The position numbers were made by a program, and so were the translations under genes. Under the pieces are notes generated by a model. It was given only the letters and a program-made list of their open reading frames with translations. It made no database searches and was not told where the DNA came from. From Bog-473 sp963840435 (GTDB taxonomy: Bacteria > Actinomycetota > Acidimicrobiia > Acidimicrobiales > RAAP-2), in assembly GCA_963840435.1 (NCBI GenBank), contig CAWIYY010000021.1:1-64000 (forward strand): DNA of 64,000 nucleotides, written 5' to 3'. The first letter of the stretch is position 1; every line of letters begins with the position of its first letter. Positions 56,794 through 64,000 of this stretch are shown in pieces.

Positions 56794-59388
56794 ATGGCCA
56801 TGAGACGAGAGCGCTGGTCGGGCTTGGCGGTAGCCGCGATGACCGTTGTCGTCGCTGCCGGCCTGAGCGCGCCACCGATCGGCGCTGCATCGGCACCAGG
56901 TTGGCCCGCTCGTCCAAACTGGGCCGCCGACGTCCCTGCCCCGCGCAGCAACGACGTCAGGCCTGTGGCCGTAGTCTCGACGAGCGGATCGGTGTCCGGC
57001 GCTAGCTCGCTCGTTTCTGGTCATGGCCAGGTCACGCTCACTGACCGACTCGGCGGGCCGGTGGCCTCGGCGATCATCGACTACGGCGAGGACGTCGGAG
57101 GCGTCCCGTTCTTCGACGTCCAGTCGGTCAGCGGGACCCCGACACTGACCGCGGCATACAGCGAAGGTCGCCAGTATCTCAGTGCCCAAGGAGATCAAGC
57201 CCCGAGCGCGAGTCCTGCTGGAGACGACTCCAGGGCCGACACATTGATCGTCGCCTACCCGGGTCTCCTCACGACGGGTCTCATCCAGGGTGGCGAGCGC
57301 TACGAGCGGATAGCCCTGACCACACCTGGGCGCCTCACGCTGTCGTCGGCAGGCATCGAATTCTCTGCGGTGCGAGCGACGGCAGATGACTACCGCGGCT
57401 GGTTCGATTCGAGCTCGGCGCTGCTCAATCGGATCTGGTTCGATGGCGCATACACCACCCAGCTCAACGAAATCCGACCCAACTCCGTGCCGCCCGCCTG
57501 GCAGATCGTCAACGGCGCCCTCCGAACAGTCGGGGGGAGTGCACAGCTGCTTGCAGGCAGTTCAGACTGGACCAACTATTCGATGTCTTTCCAGACTCGG
57601 GTGGTGTCCAAGAGCACGGGATGGATGGTACGCGCCGAGTCACCGTCGAGTGGCTATCTCCTTGTGCTTGGAGCCGATTCGGACCCCGAACGGGGCTCCA
57701 CCCTTTCGGTGGTGGTGCTCGGGCAAGATCTCTTCGCGAACATCCTCACCGTGCGACTACCGAGGCTTGACGCGGCCCGGTGGCAGTCGATCCGGACCAC
57801 CGTCGACGGTTCGACGCTGACCACCTCCATCGACCACAAGACGGTCGCCAGCATCAACACGTCGGTCAAGCCGGGCGTACCGATCTACCGCCAGGGCGGG
57901 GTCGGCCTCTTTCCCGTGGCATCGACGGCAATGTTCCGACGACTCGATGTCCGTCAGGGGGCCACAACGCTGTTCGCCAATGCTCTCGACGAGAACTCTG
58001 CGCTGGCTCACTTCGCCGGTCCCGACGTTTCGACTCCCGATCCGATCGCCACGGTCGTCGACGGCGCCAAGCGAGACAGGGTGGTGTGGAGCGGCGATCT
58101 CGGGACCGAAGCCCCCACGATCTTCGACTCCACAGACGATCCGGCCTTCATCAAGGGATCATTGCAGTTGCTGGCCAGCTATCAACAAGCCAATGGCGCC
58201 GCGGGCACGAACGTCAATCCCACTGCACCGCTCGGTACGTTCCCTCAGCCCACCCCGGCCTACTCGGCGTCCTATTCGACTGATGTAGTGAACGATATCG
58301 CCACCTACTACCTGTACACAAAGGATCTGGCATTCGTACGAGCTCAATGGCCGACGATCACGCGCGAGCTCGCTTACGACCGGTCACTGGTTGACACCCG
58401 AGGATTGTTGGTGACCAACAACCAGAACGGTCAGGACTGGGATTACTACGACGGCGACAAGATCGGCGAAGTCACTGCCTTCAACGACATCTACTACGAG
58501 GCTCTCGTCAACGCCGCCACGATGGCGGATGCACTCGGTCAGAGTGCAGAGGCTGCGTCCTACCGACTCGCGGGAACGCAGATCCGTAGCGCCATCAACC
58601 AATACCTCTTCAACCCCACCATCGGGGTCTATGGCATGTCCAACCTCGAGCCCGACGTGGTGGCCCAGGACGCCAACGCGCTTGCCGTTCAGTTCGGGAT
58701 TCCTCCCGCAACAGAGGGAGTGTCGATTCTGCAACGGATGGAGCGGCTGCTCCCCACAACCCGCAACGGACCCGAGGCCTTCACGGCTAACTCGGCGTAT
58801 CGGACCCAGGTGAGCCCGTTCATCACGAACGACGAGGTTGCTGCCATGTTTGGCACCGGTCAGACAGATGGCGCCATACACCTCATCGAGCAGCTGTGGG
58901 GTCACATGGACGCTCCGGGGCCCGACGACAGTCGAGCAGACTGGGAACTCGTGGCCGCCGATGGCGTCCCTGGTTTCGGCGCCAGCACCAGCCTGGCCCA
59001 CGGCTGGGCCAGCGGGGCGACTGCGCAGTTGTCGAACCAGGTGCTCGGAGTCAGCCCGACTGTCGCGGGCTTCACCCAGTGGTCCATAGATCCCCACCCC
59101 GGGACGCTGACATGGGCTGAGGGCGAAGTGCCCACACCAGCAGGGGCGATCAGCGTTGATTGGGCTCAGGACATTCGTACTGGCGGTTTCACTCTTCAAG
59201 TTCGGAGCCCGTCGGGTACGACTGGGACGATTGCGGTACCCGTCCCGTCGACGGGTGGAGTGGTCACGGTGCGTCGTTTGCACACGAACCTATCGCCTAA
59301 AACAATCCGGATACCGGCCGGACGTGACCTCGCCACCGTGCCTGCACAGGGCGGTGTGTCCTATGAATTCGTGGTCAGTCCCGCCTGA
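56794..59388 (+). CDS. Alpha-L-rhamnosidase (GH78-type) with inserted LamG/DUF1080-like domain
   Basis: Secreted enzyme of 864 aa: signal helix (about 8-32, WSGLAVAAMTVVVAAGLSAP). The rhamnosidase N-terminal region includes SAIIDYGEDVGGVPFFDV and LLNRIWFDGAYTTQLN. At that point an about 170-aa concanavalin/LamG-like domain is inserted (about 235-405, WQIVNGALRTVGGSAQL, SMSFQTRVVSKSTGWMVRAE). The catalytic barrel then resumes with VDGAKRDRVVWSGDLG (acid motif), NNQNGQDWDYYDG and a C-terminal beta domain. Homologues cleave terminal rhamnose from surface or plant glycans. ATGs at 56794 and 56800 are both possible. Divergent from the GNAT gene. G+C looks lower than at the left of the window. Confidence 0.88.
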   Translation: MAMRRERWSGLAVAAMTVVVAAGLSAPPIGAASAPGWPARPNWAADVPAPRSNDVRPVAVVSTSGSVSGASSLVSGHGQVTLTDRLGGPVASAIIDYGEDVGGVPFFDVQSVSGTPTLTAAYSEGRQYLSAQGDQAPSASPAGDDSRADTLIVAYPGLLTTGLIQGGERYERIALTTPGRLTLSSAGIEFSAVRATADDYRGWFDSSSALLNRIWFDGAYTTQLNEIRPNSVPPAWQIVNGALRTVGGSAQLLAGSSDWTNYSMSFQTRVVSKSTGWMVRAESPSSGYLLVLGADSDPERGSTLSVVVLGQDLFANILTVRLPRLDAARWQSIRTTVDGSTLTTSIDHKTVASINTSVKPGVPIYRQGGVGLFPVASTAMFRRLDVRQGATTLFANALDENSALAHFAGPDVSTPDPIATVVDGAKRDRVVWSGDLGTEAPTIFDSTDDPAFIKGSLQLLASYQQANGAAGTNVNPTAPLGTFPQPTPAYSASYSTDVVNDIATYYLYTKDLAFVRAQWPTITRELAYDRSLVDTRGLLVTNNQNGQDWDYYDGDKIGEVTAFNDIYYEALVNAATMADALGQSAEAASYRLAGTQIRSAINQYLFNPTIGVYGMSNLEPDVVAQDANALAVQFGIPPATEGVSILQRMERLLPTTRNGPEAFTANSAYRTQVSPFITNDEVAAMFGTGQTDGAIHLIEQLWGHMDAPGPDDSRADWELVAADGVPGFGASTSLAHGWASGATAQLSNQVLGVSPTVAGFTQWSIDPHPGTLTWAEGEVPTPAGAISVDWAQDIRTGGFTLQVRSPSGTTGTIAVPVPSTGGVVTVRRLHTNLSPKTIRIPAGRDLATVPAQGGVSYEFVVSPA

Positions 59389-59427
59389 GCAGAGCCGACC
59401 GAAGGGCTGGGGATATCGATCTGCTCA
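59386..59427 (+). terminator. Inverted repeat at the rhamnosidase stop (possible terminator or stem)
   Basis: TGAGCAGA (59386-59393, starting at the stop codon) pairs with TCTGCTCA (59420-59427) over a 26-nt loop. There is no T tract, so it may not be a Rho-independent terminator. Confidence 0.35.
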
Positions 59428-59558
59428 GTCGGCCTTGGCCTTGGCGTCGGCCCCGGCCTGGAGCCAGCGATCAATTCGGGTGGGTTCAGATGGCTTTCGG
59501 ACAGGGGTCTTGTTCCGCGTCCGGCCGGTCTCCCGTGGATCAGGGCTCAGGTGAAGCG

Positions 59559-59588
59559 TTGGCGGCCCGGCTCGGAGGGCGGTTTAAC
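59559..59588 (+). promoter_or_regulatory. Possible promoter for tRNA-Lys
   Basis: TTGGCG (59559-59564), an 18-bp spacer and TTTAAC (59583-59588) form a plausible -35/-10 pair about 37 nt before the tRNA. Confidence 0.35.
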
Positions 59589-59625
59589 ATGCGCAAGTTG
59601 TCTCGCCAGTTATCGTGCAGGTCGC

Positions 59626-59698
59626 GGGCCGCTAGCTCATCCGGAAGAGCAGGGGACTTTTAATCCCAAGGTGCCGGGATCGAGACCCGGGCGGCCCA
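59626..59698 (+). tRNA. tRNA-Lys(UUU)
   Basis: Complete 73-nt cloverleaf. Acceptor GGGCCGC (59626-59632) pairs perfectly with GCGGCCC (59691-59697), discriminator A59698. D arm GCTC...GAGC, anticodon loop CTTTTAA with anticodon TTT between GGGGA and TCCCA (the outermost G-A pair is mismatched), T arm CCGGG-ATCGAGA-CCCGG. CCA is not fully encoded (CCG follows). It lies at the right border of a lower-G+C segment, where tRNA genes often serve as integration sites. Confidence 0.95.
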
Positions 59699-59743
59699 CC
59701 GAATCCCAGTTCAGCTTGTTGCTGGCGGCATGCTCTGGACAGA

Positions 59744-60133
59744 TCAGCTCCCGTTCTCCAGGGTGGCGATTGCTTCAATCGAGATAAGAAGCCCGTGGGG
59801 CAAGGCAACATTGGCGGGAGCTGACCGAGCTGGCGGAGGATCGGGCATGTGACGCGCATAGACCTCGTTGATATCGGCGAAATCCTCGACGTTTGCGTAG
59901 AAGATCGTCGTTTTAACGAGCTGATCAATCGACGACCCCGCCGTTTCCAGGATGGCTGCCAAGTTCAACAACGCTTGTTCTGTCTGTTCTGACACTCCTT
60001 CCGCGAGCAAGCCTGTGTCGGGATTGATGCCCACTGTGCCTGAGCAAAAGACGAACCCATTGGCGACAATCGCCTGGCTGTAGGGCCCAAGCGCTTTCGG
60101 AGCGTTCTCTGTCGATATGCGGCGCCTCTCCAT
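59744..60133 (-). CDS. RidA family protein (Rid/YjgF/YER057c/UK114)
   Basis: A 129-aa RidA-like protein. ISTENAPKALGPYSQAIVAN at the N terminus, FVFCSGTVGINPDTG, EQALLNLAAILETAGSSIDQ, VKTTIFYANVEDFADINEVY and PARSAPANVALPHGLLISIE, with the conserved Arg in PPPARS. RidA proteins hydrolyse reactive enamine/imine intermediates. ATG 60133 follows GGGAGGATGAAGG; the longer upstream frame has no family match. Convergent with tRNA-Lys, 45 bp between. Confidence 0.93.
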   Translation of the reverse strand: MERRRISTENAPKALGPYSQAIVANGFVFCSGTVGINPDTGLLAEGVSEQTEQALLNLAAILETAGSSIDQLVKTTIFYANVEDFADINEVYARHMPDPPPARSAPANVALPHGLLISIEAIATLENGS

Positions 60134-60367
60134 CCAACCTTCATCCTCCCATTGCGACAATTCCGCAACCGGTAGCTCGAGCATCTGGTCACGCTCCCGG
60201 CGAACGGAGTCACTGTTCGCGCATGCTTGGCCCGACCGCTCTGTGAAGCCGGTTGCCCTCGCCAGTATGAACCCCAGGCGTGAAGAGTAACGACACCTTG
60301 CGAACTGTGCGGTATTCACCTGATCCGGACCGTTTCCTCGTGGACATTCCGGCGATCAAGTGACGCC

Positions 60368-60397
60368 TTGCCGGCGAACCGGAACCGGCCGTACGCT
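60368..60397 (+). promoter_or_regulatory. Possible promoter for the DUF3237 gene
   Basis: TTGCCG (60368-60373), 18-bp spacer, TACGCT (60392-60397), placing transcription start near 60404 and leaving a GAGGAGG ribosome site at 60412-60418. Confidence 0.4.
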
Positions 60398-60423
60398 CCC
60401 GTTTGCGAGACGAGGAGGTGTCC

Positions 60424-60858
60424 GTGGAACTCGTTCACGAATTTGATCTTTCCGCCAGCATAAAACCAGCCGTGATGTTCGGGAATCGAATGTTCTTGGA
60501 GATAGCGGAGGGAAAGGTGAGTGGGAAGCGACTGAACGGCACTCTTCTGTCAGGTGGCGGCGACTGGATCACCTTGGGTTCCGACGGGTGGGGACAGATT
60601 GACGTGCGGGGCCAGATGGTCACCGACGATGGTGCGTACATTTATGCCCACTACACGGGATTGCTTGAGCTCAACGAAAAGGTCATGAATGCGACGGCGA
60701 CCAGTACAGCGACCGACTGGAATGACCAATACTTCCGTACGACGCCACGATTTGAAACCGGAGACGAGCGCTACAGCTGGATGACCACGAGTCTCTTTGT
60801 TGCTGAGGGCCGTCGATTGGCGGCCGGCGTCGAGTACCGCGTATTTAGAGTCAGCTGA
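60424..60858 (+). CDS. DUF3237 family protein
   Basis: A 144-aa protein: MELVHEFDLSASIKPAVMFG, MFLEIAEGKVSGKRLNGTLL, GGGDWITLGSDGWGQIDVRG, MVTDDGAYIYAHYTGLLELN. The GGDW and TDDGA-YIY signature is that of DUF3237 (UPF0311), a small beta-barrel protein of unknown function seen near catabolic genes. GTG 60424 has an excellent GAGGAGG; TTG 60403 is less likely. By eye the codons are far less G+C rich than elsewhere in the window, suggesting recent acquisition. Confidence 0.82.
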   Translation: MELVHEFDLSASIKPAVMFGNRMFLEIAEGKVSGKRLNGTLLSGGGDWITLGSDGWGQIDVRGQMVTDDGAYIYAHYTGLLELNEKVMNATATSTATDWNDQYFRTTPRFETGDERYSWMTTSLFVAEGRRLAAGVEYRVFRVS

Positions 60859-61091
60859 CCAGCACTGGCCCGCCAAAGTCCTGTGGATGAGATCAGCGGA
60901 GCACACCTGGCGGTTCTGCATCGCCAGGACGAGCAGCGTGAGGGGTCTCCAGCCCGGCAGTTAGGGCGCACCCTCCGATGCTGGCGCGCCGCCGGCAGAG
61001 TGGACCTCGACGGATGATTGCTCGTTGGGGCGCCCGGTGAAGGAGGCTCGACTCGAGCCCCAGCCTCCCTGTAGGGGGCACCCACACGGCG

Positions 61092-62042
61092 TCATACTTC
61101 ATTCGTCCCGGTGATGGCTTGTCCTGCAATCTCGTGGGTCTCGTCTTCGAGCATGATGCGGAGGAGGAGCGCGACCCACGTGCGGTAGGGCTTCCAGACC
61201 TCGCTGATCTCGGCGATCTTGGCGGCGCTGGGCGGTGCCTTCATGTCGTAGGCGATCGCCATTGCTCGAGCGAAACGCGGCTCGGCGGTGGGCGTGAAGT
61301 CCGGATCACCTGCGCCGCGGAGAAGAATCAGTTCGGCCGAGAACGGGCCGATTCCGGGAATGGCGATCAACTCCTCGAGAGCCTGGGAACGAGGGAGTGA
61401 CCTCAGCTGGGCGGCGCCAAGGGTCCCACCGAGAGCGGCCGCGGCGACACCTCGGAGGCGCTGAAGTTTCGTCTCGCTCAGCCCAGTGATCGTCGACAGC
61501 TGGGCCAGCTTGGCTGGGTTCGGGAAGGCGCGGACAACTCGGTCGCCAAGATCGATGGTCTCACCGTGTTCTGCGGTGATGCGAGCCTTGATTGCGGCAG
61601 CCTGAACGATTCGGATTCGCTGTCCGATCACCGACCACGCTGCCGCTTCGTAGGGCGACCAGAAGCACACGGGGCGAAGGCCTGGGTACCTCGACTGGAG
61701 TTGAGCGACTACTGGGTCGTGACGAGCGATGTCCGGAAAGCCTCGACCGTCGATGTCGAGCGACAGGATCCGCTCGACCTGCTCCACTGCCGCCGCAATG
61801 ACCGCTGGGGCAAGCGTGTCGTCCCCGTGAACCGTGCAGTGAACCGCACCGCCTTCCTCGTGGACGCGTGCCGCCACTGGATCCCAGTAGCCGTCGACGC
61901 AGAAGGCCATCTCCAAGCTCGCGGCTGACTCGCTCTCGTAGGCGGCTGGAGCGAATCCCTCGAGGTAGCGAATCGATGCCGCCAACGAATACGGCCCCTT
62001 CGGGGATAGAACAAGGTTTGTGGTGAGAGTCGTCTCAGCCAT
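61092..62042 (-). CDS. AlkA-like DNA-3-methyladenine glycosylase (HhH-GPD), Asp-to-Glu variant
   Basis: A 316-aa protein. N-terminal domain to about residue 120; then the HhH-GPD core with ERILSLDIDGRGFPDIARHD, SPYEAAAWSVIGQRIRIVQA, HhH motif ELIAIPGIGPFSAELILLRG, and the following GAGDPDFTPTAEPRFARA. In AlkA-type proteins the catalytic Asp lies in this last stretch (GDPDAFPAGDLGLRRA-like wording); here an ungapped match puts Glu at that place. Whether this is a subfamily trait or changes activity is open. The 5' end overlaps the VOC-gene stop by 8 bp; the two form an operon divergent from MarR. Confidence 0.82.
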   Translation of the reverse strand: MAETTLTTNLVLSPKGPYSLAASIRYLEGFAPAAYESESAASLEMAFCVDGYWDPVAARVHEEGGAVHCTVHGDDTLAPAVIAAAVEQVERILSLDIDGRGFPDIARHDPVVAQLQSRYPGLRPVCFWSPYEAAAWSVIGQRIRIVQAAAIKARITAEHGETIDLGDRVVRAFPNPAKLAQLSTITGLSETKLQRLRGVAAAALGGTLGAAQLRSLPRSQALEELIAIPGIGPFSAELILLRGAGDPDFTPTAEPRFARAMAIAYDMKAPPSAAKIAEISEVWKPYRTWVALLLRIMLEDETHEIAGQAITGTNEV

Positions 62043-62391
62043 GAAGAGTCACGGCGTAGCCGTCGGGATCGGCGAAGGTGAAGGTGAGACCGAAAGGTCC
62101 ATCGAAAGGTGCGACGAGGATCGGGACCCCGGCGAGAACCATGGCATCGTGCAGATCCTGCGGATCGTCCGCCTTCAGCCAGATGGCCACACCCCACCCG
62201 AGGTGCTCGACCGCCTCAAGATCGACGAGTGGCTCCCGCACGGCGAACGCGATGGGCTCCGTGGCGAAGACCACCGCGTGGTCCGGACTCACCTGAGCGC
62301 GGGCGAGACCAAGGTGCTCGGTGTAGAAGGCTGCGGAAGCCTCCAGATCGCGAACCTGGAGAGCGATGAAATCAGGGCCGAGTGCGGTCAT
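62035..62391 (-). CDS. VOC (glyoxalase/bleomycin-resistance) family protein
   Basis: A 118-aa protein with two beta-alpha-beta-beta-beta modules: FIALQVRDLEASAAFYTEHL, GLARAQVSPDHAVVFATEPI, then GWGVAIWLKADDPQDLHDAM and GPFGLTFTFADPDGYAVTLH. Members coordinate metal or bind drugs or electrophiles. The gene is first of an operon with the AlkA-like glycosylase and lies divergent from a MarR gene with triple operator-like sites between, suggesting induction by a small molecule. Confidence 0.9.
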   Translation of the reverse strand: MTALGPDFIALQVRDLEASAAFYTEHLGLARAQVSPDHAVVFATEPIAFAVREPLVDLEAVEHLGWGVAIWLKADDPQDLHDAMVLAGVPILVAPFDGPFGLTFTFADPDGYAVTLHG

Positions 62392-62416
62392 TGGATGTCC
62401 ATTTCTGTGGGTGGGA

Positions 62417-62465
62417 TCAGGTAACCTGTATCAGGTACCCTGAGATTATATCAGGTACACTGATA
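62417..62465. promoter_or_regulatory. Three tandem operator-like palindromes between the VOC and MarR genes
   Basis: The element TCAGGT recurs at 62417, 62431 and 62451, each as the left arm of an inverted repeat: CAGGT-A-ACCTG (62418-62428), TCAGG-TAC-CCTGA (62431-62443), and TATCAG-GTACA-CTGATA (62449-62465). The last lies 5 bp before the MarR GTG. Such arrays are typical autoregulated MarR operators controlling both divergent operons. Confidence 0.78.
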
Positions 62466-62470
62466 GTGAG

Positions 62471-62938
62471 GTGAGTGTGGACCAGGTCACGATGGCCAGG
62501 GTGGGCTACTTGATAAAGAGGGCGCAGATGGTCCTGCACGACGCGATGGCCGATGCCCTCGGCTCTCACGGTCTCACGGTGTCCCAGTTTGCCGTCCTCA
62601 CCGGTTTAGACGAAGAGCCCGGGCTCTCGAATGCCGACCTCGCTCGTCGGGCATTCGTGACGCCACAGAGCATGCACGCCGTGCTACAAGAACTGGAGAG
62701 GCTCGAGTTCGTTGTGAGGCGTCCTCATCCGGCGCACCAACGCGTCCTCCAAGCTGAGCTCACTGAGACTGGTCGGCGCACTTTGAGATCTGCGAACAGT
62801 TCAGTCAACGCTGTGGAGGAGCAGATGCTCCGCAAGCTCACCAACCCGGTGAGATCGAGACTTGCAAGCGCGCTCTCGTCTTGCATCGATTCGCTGGCCG
62901 AAGCTCCTGCAACCTCCGGCGCTCGTCGACTCCGGTGA
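62471..62938 (+). CDS. MarR-family transcriptional regulator
   Basis: A 155-aa winged-helix regulator: YLIKRAQMVLHDAMADALGS, LTVSQFAVLTGLDEEPGLSN, ADLARRAFVTPQSMHAVLQE, LERLEFVVRRPHPAHQRVLQ, LTETGRRTLRSA. The DNA-recognition helix (ADLARRAFVTPQSMHAV) and wing (RRPHPAHQRV) are clear. It likely represses itself and the VOC-AlkA operon through the palindromes at 62417-62465. GTG 62471 has a GTGAGG site. Ligand unknown. Confidence 0.92.
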   Translation: MSVDQVTMARVGYLIKRAQMVLHDAMADALGSHGLTVSQFAVLTGLDEEPGLSNADLARRAFVTPQSMHAVLQELERLEFVVRRPHPAHQRVLQAELTETGRRTLRSANSSVNAVEEQMLRKLTNPVRSRLASALSSCIDSLAEAPATSGARRLR

Positions 62939-63074
62939 TACAAGGGGAACCGCCAGAAGTGCGGAGAGACGCCCCCGGGTTATCAGGCAGGGCGTCCCCG
63001 AGGTACCGAACTGCCCAGCCTCCCGTTCACGCTCAACCCCATCGCAACCTTCCGGCGTGATAGTGAAGGTAGTG

Positions 63075-63917
63075 ATGAATGAGCCTTCATCGGAACCATC
63101 CGTGCTGGTTGAGGAGTTCCTTCTTGACTCTGAGGGCAGGGAGCCGGACGCCTCGGCCGTGGCCGTGCTGGTCACGCTGTCCCGTCCGGACTCCCTGAAC
63201 GCCATCGACTGGGAGATGGTGAGGCAGCTTCATTCGGTCGTCGACGGCCTAAACCGGCGCGAAGACGTATGTTGCGTGCTCCTGACCGGGGCCGGTCGAG
63301 CCTTCAGCGCTGGCGGCGACCTCAAGAGCTACGTGGCGCTGCAGCGCGACCCGAGCGCCTTTCCCCGATTCGTTGAGGACATCCACCGGGTGTTCGGGAG
63401 TCTTCGTGACCTGCCGTTCCCCGTGGTGGCCCTCGTCAATGGGCTGACGGCGGCCGGGGGGCTGGAGCTGCTGCTCAATTGCGATTTCGCACTGGTTGCC
63501 CGCAGCGCGCGCCTGTCCGATGGGCATCTCAACTTCGGCCAGATGGGTGGAGGTGGTGTGCTCACCCTGCTTCCACGCGTCATCGGCCTGCAACGCGCAT
63601 CCGAGCTGATCTTCTCGGGACGGTCCCTCTCGGCCGAGGAGGCGGTCGACTGGGGATTGGCTGTCCGCTGCGTGGACGACGATGCACTACTGGAGAGCGG
63701 GTTGACCTTCGCCCGCCAAGTGGCATCCAAGAGCCCCCTCGCCGTGGCCAACGCCAAAGCGGTCCTCCAAGGCCTGTGGGCTACAAACGGGGACATCTCG
63801 AGTGGACTCCGATTCGAGAGGGAGCGCAACGCCTACTACTGCCTCACGTCGGAAGACGCACCCGAAGGGTTGGCGGCCTTTCTCGAGAAGCGCAGGCCGC
63901 GCTTCCGGGGCCGGTGA
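63075..63917 (+). CDS. Enoyl-CoA hydratase/isomerase family protein
   Basis: A 280-aa crotonase-fold protein: VLVTLSRPDSLNAIDWEMVR, VLLTGAGRAFSAGGDLKSYV (oxyanion hole), VVALVNGLTAAGGLELLLNC and FGQMGGGGVLTLLPRVIG, GLAVRCVDDDALL. The usual catalytic Glu of the LGLxPGxG segment is replaced in LNFGQMGGGGVLTLL by Gln/Gly, so it may not be a hydratase. ATG 63075 has AAGG upstream. Stop overlaps the next GTG. Confidence 0.88.
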   Translation: MNEPSSEPSVLVEEFLLDSEGREPDASAVAVLVTLSRPDSLNAIDWEMVRQLHSVVDGLNRREDVCCVLLTGAGRAFSAGGDLKSYVALQRDPSAFPRFVEDIHRVFGSLRDLPFPVVALVNGLTAAGGLELLLNCDFALVARSARLSDGHLNFGQMGGGGVLTLLPRVIGLQRASELIFSGRSLSAEEAVDWGLAVRCVDDDALLESGLTFARQVASKSPLAVANAKAVLQGLWATNGDISSGLRFERERNAYYCLTSEDAPEGLAAFLEKRRPRFRGR

Positions 63918-64000
63918 CCACGATCGACCCCGCCGAGAGCGTGGACGCGATCGCTCCTCAGCCTGACCCCGACAGCGCGGCCTGGTGGCAAGGTCTGCGG
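63914..64000 (+). CDS. Partial gene running off the right edge, perhaps an OB-fold/Zn-ribbon (DUF35) protein
   Basis: GTG 63914 overlaps the enoyl-CoA hydratase stop (GTGA) and opens a frame of 29 codons to the window end: TTIDPAESVDAIAPQPDPDS then AAWWQGLR. The PDPDSxxWWxGL wording resembles the N terminus of OB-fold DUF35 proteins that accompany thiolases in CoA catabolism. This is a guess from 29 residues. Confidence 0.5.
   Translation, partial: MTTIDPAESVDAIAPQPDPDSAAWWQGLR

Noticed and set aside
60859..61091. Small genes between DUF3237 and the AlkA-like gene
   Set aside because: Open frames here are short, overlapping and without ribosome sites or recognisable sequence; I see nothing in it.

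Overview
The window is about 64 kb of high-GC (roughly two thirds G+C by eye) actinobacterial chromosome. GTG starts, four-base GTGA/ATGA overlaps, a Gram-positive LexA box before recA, three putative F420-dependent luciferase-like oxidoreductases and a mycobacterium-like CYP51 operon point to Actinomycetota. An Acidimicrobiia-type organism is my best guess, but that is an inference. There are two tRNA genes: tRNA-Ser(GCU), cut by the left edge, and tRNA-Lys(UUU). I see no rRNA, IS element, prophage or CRISPR array.

1-16 kb: housekeeping and envelope. rimO-pgsA-cinA is followed by a two-component system and two membrane-associated glycosyltransferases. A methyltransferase and two paralogous secreted proteins lie on the minus strand, then comes recA behind a perfect LexA operator. 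A DUF4214-methyltransferase and a DUF3048 lipoprotein follow. 16-22 kb: a Tat-exported dimethylformamidase-like protein, a hexapeptide acyltransferase overlapping serB, a hemolysin III membrane protein and a DUF222/HNH protein.

22-32.6 kb is the most interesting part: two divergent operons. The leftward one encodes a carboxymuconolactone decarboxylase-family protein, enoyl-CoA hydratase, F420 oxidoreductase, amidohydrolase and CoA-transferase, and is headed by the 3' remnant of an aldehyde dehydrogenase gene. The rightward one encodes an unknown protein, a TetR regulator, a P450, an SDR, a CYP51-type sterol 14-demethylase, a 3Fe-4S ferredoxin and an NTF2-like protein. A palindrome between them overlaps a probable promoter. 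As I recall it, the layout matches the cyp123-cyp51-ferredoxin/aldA neighbourhood of Mycobacterium tuberculosis, so a sterol or terpenoid oxidation locus is likely.

33-48 kb: a DMT transporter, lysS, a NERD protein, a TAP-type lipoprotein hydrolase, an alpha-L-rhamnosidase (one-base frameshift near its 3' end) with an NHL-repeat protein, a dienelactone hydrolase-DUF6295-phosphotransferase operon, two F420 oxidoreductases around a Thr-rich membrane protein, and a PhyH-type dioxygenase.

48-64 kb: an LppM-like lipoprotein and a giant secreted Ig/cadherin-like protein of about 2,340 residues lie in tandem. Next are a GNAT protein, a second rhamnosidase, tRNA-Lys, RidA, DUF3237, an AlkA-like glycosylase with a VOC protein divergent from a MarR regulator across a triple operator, an enoyl-CoA hydratase and a partial gene. 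From about 48.9 to 60.9 kb the G+C looks lower than elsewhere, suggesting acquired DNA.

A recurrent oddity is short tandem repeats of 6-15 nt, in frame inside many unrelated genes and also in intergenic DNA.
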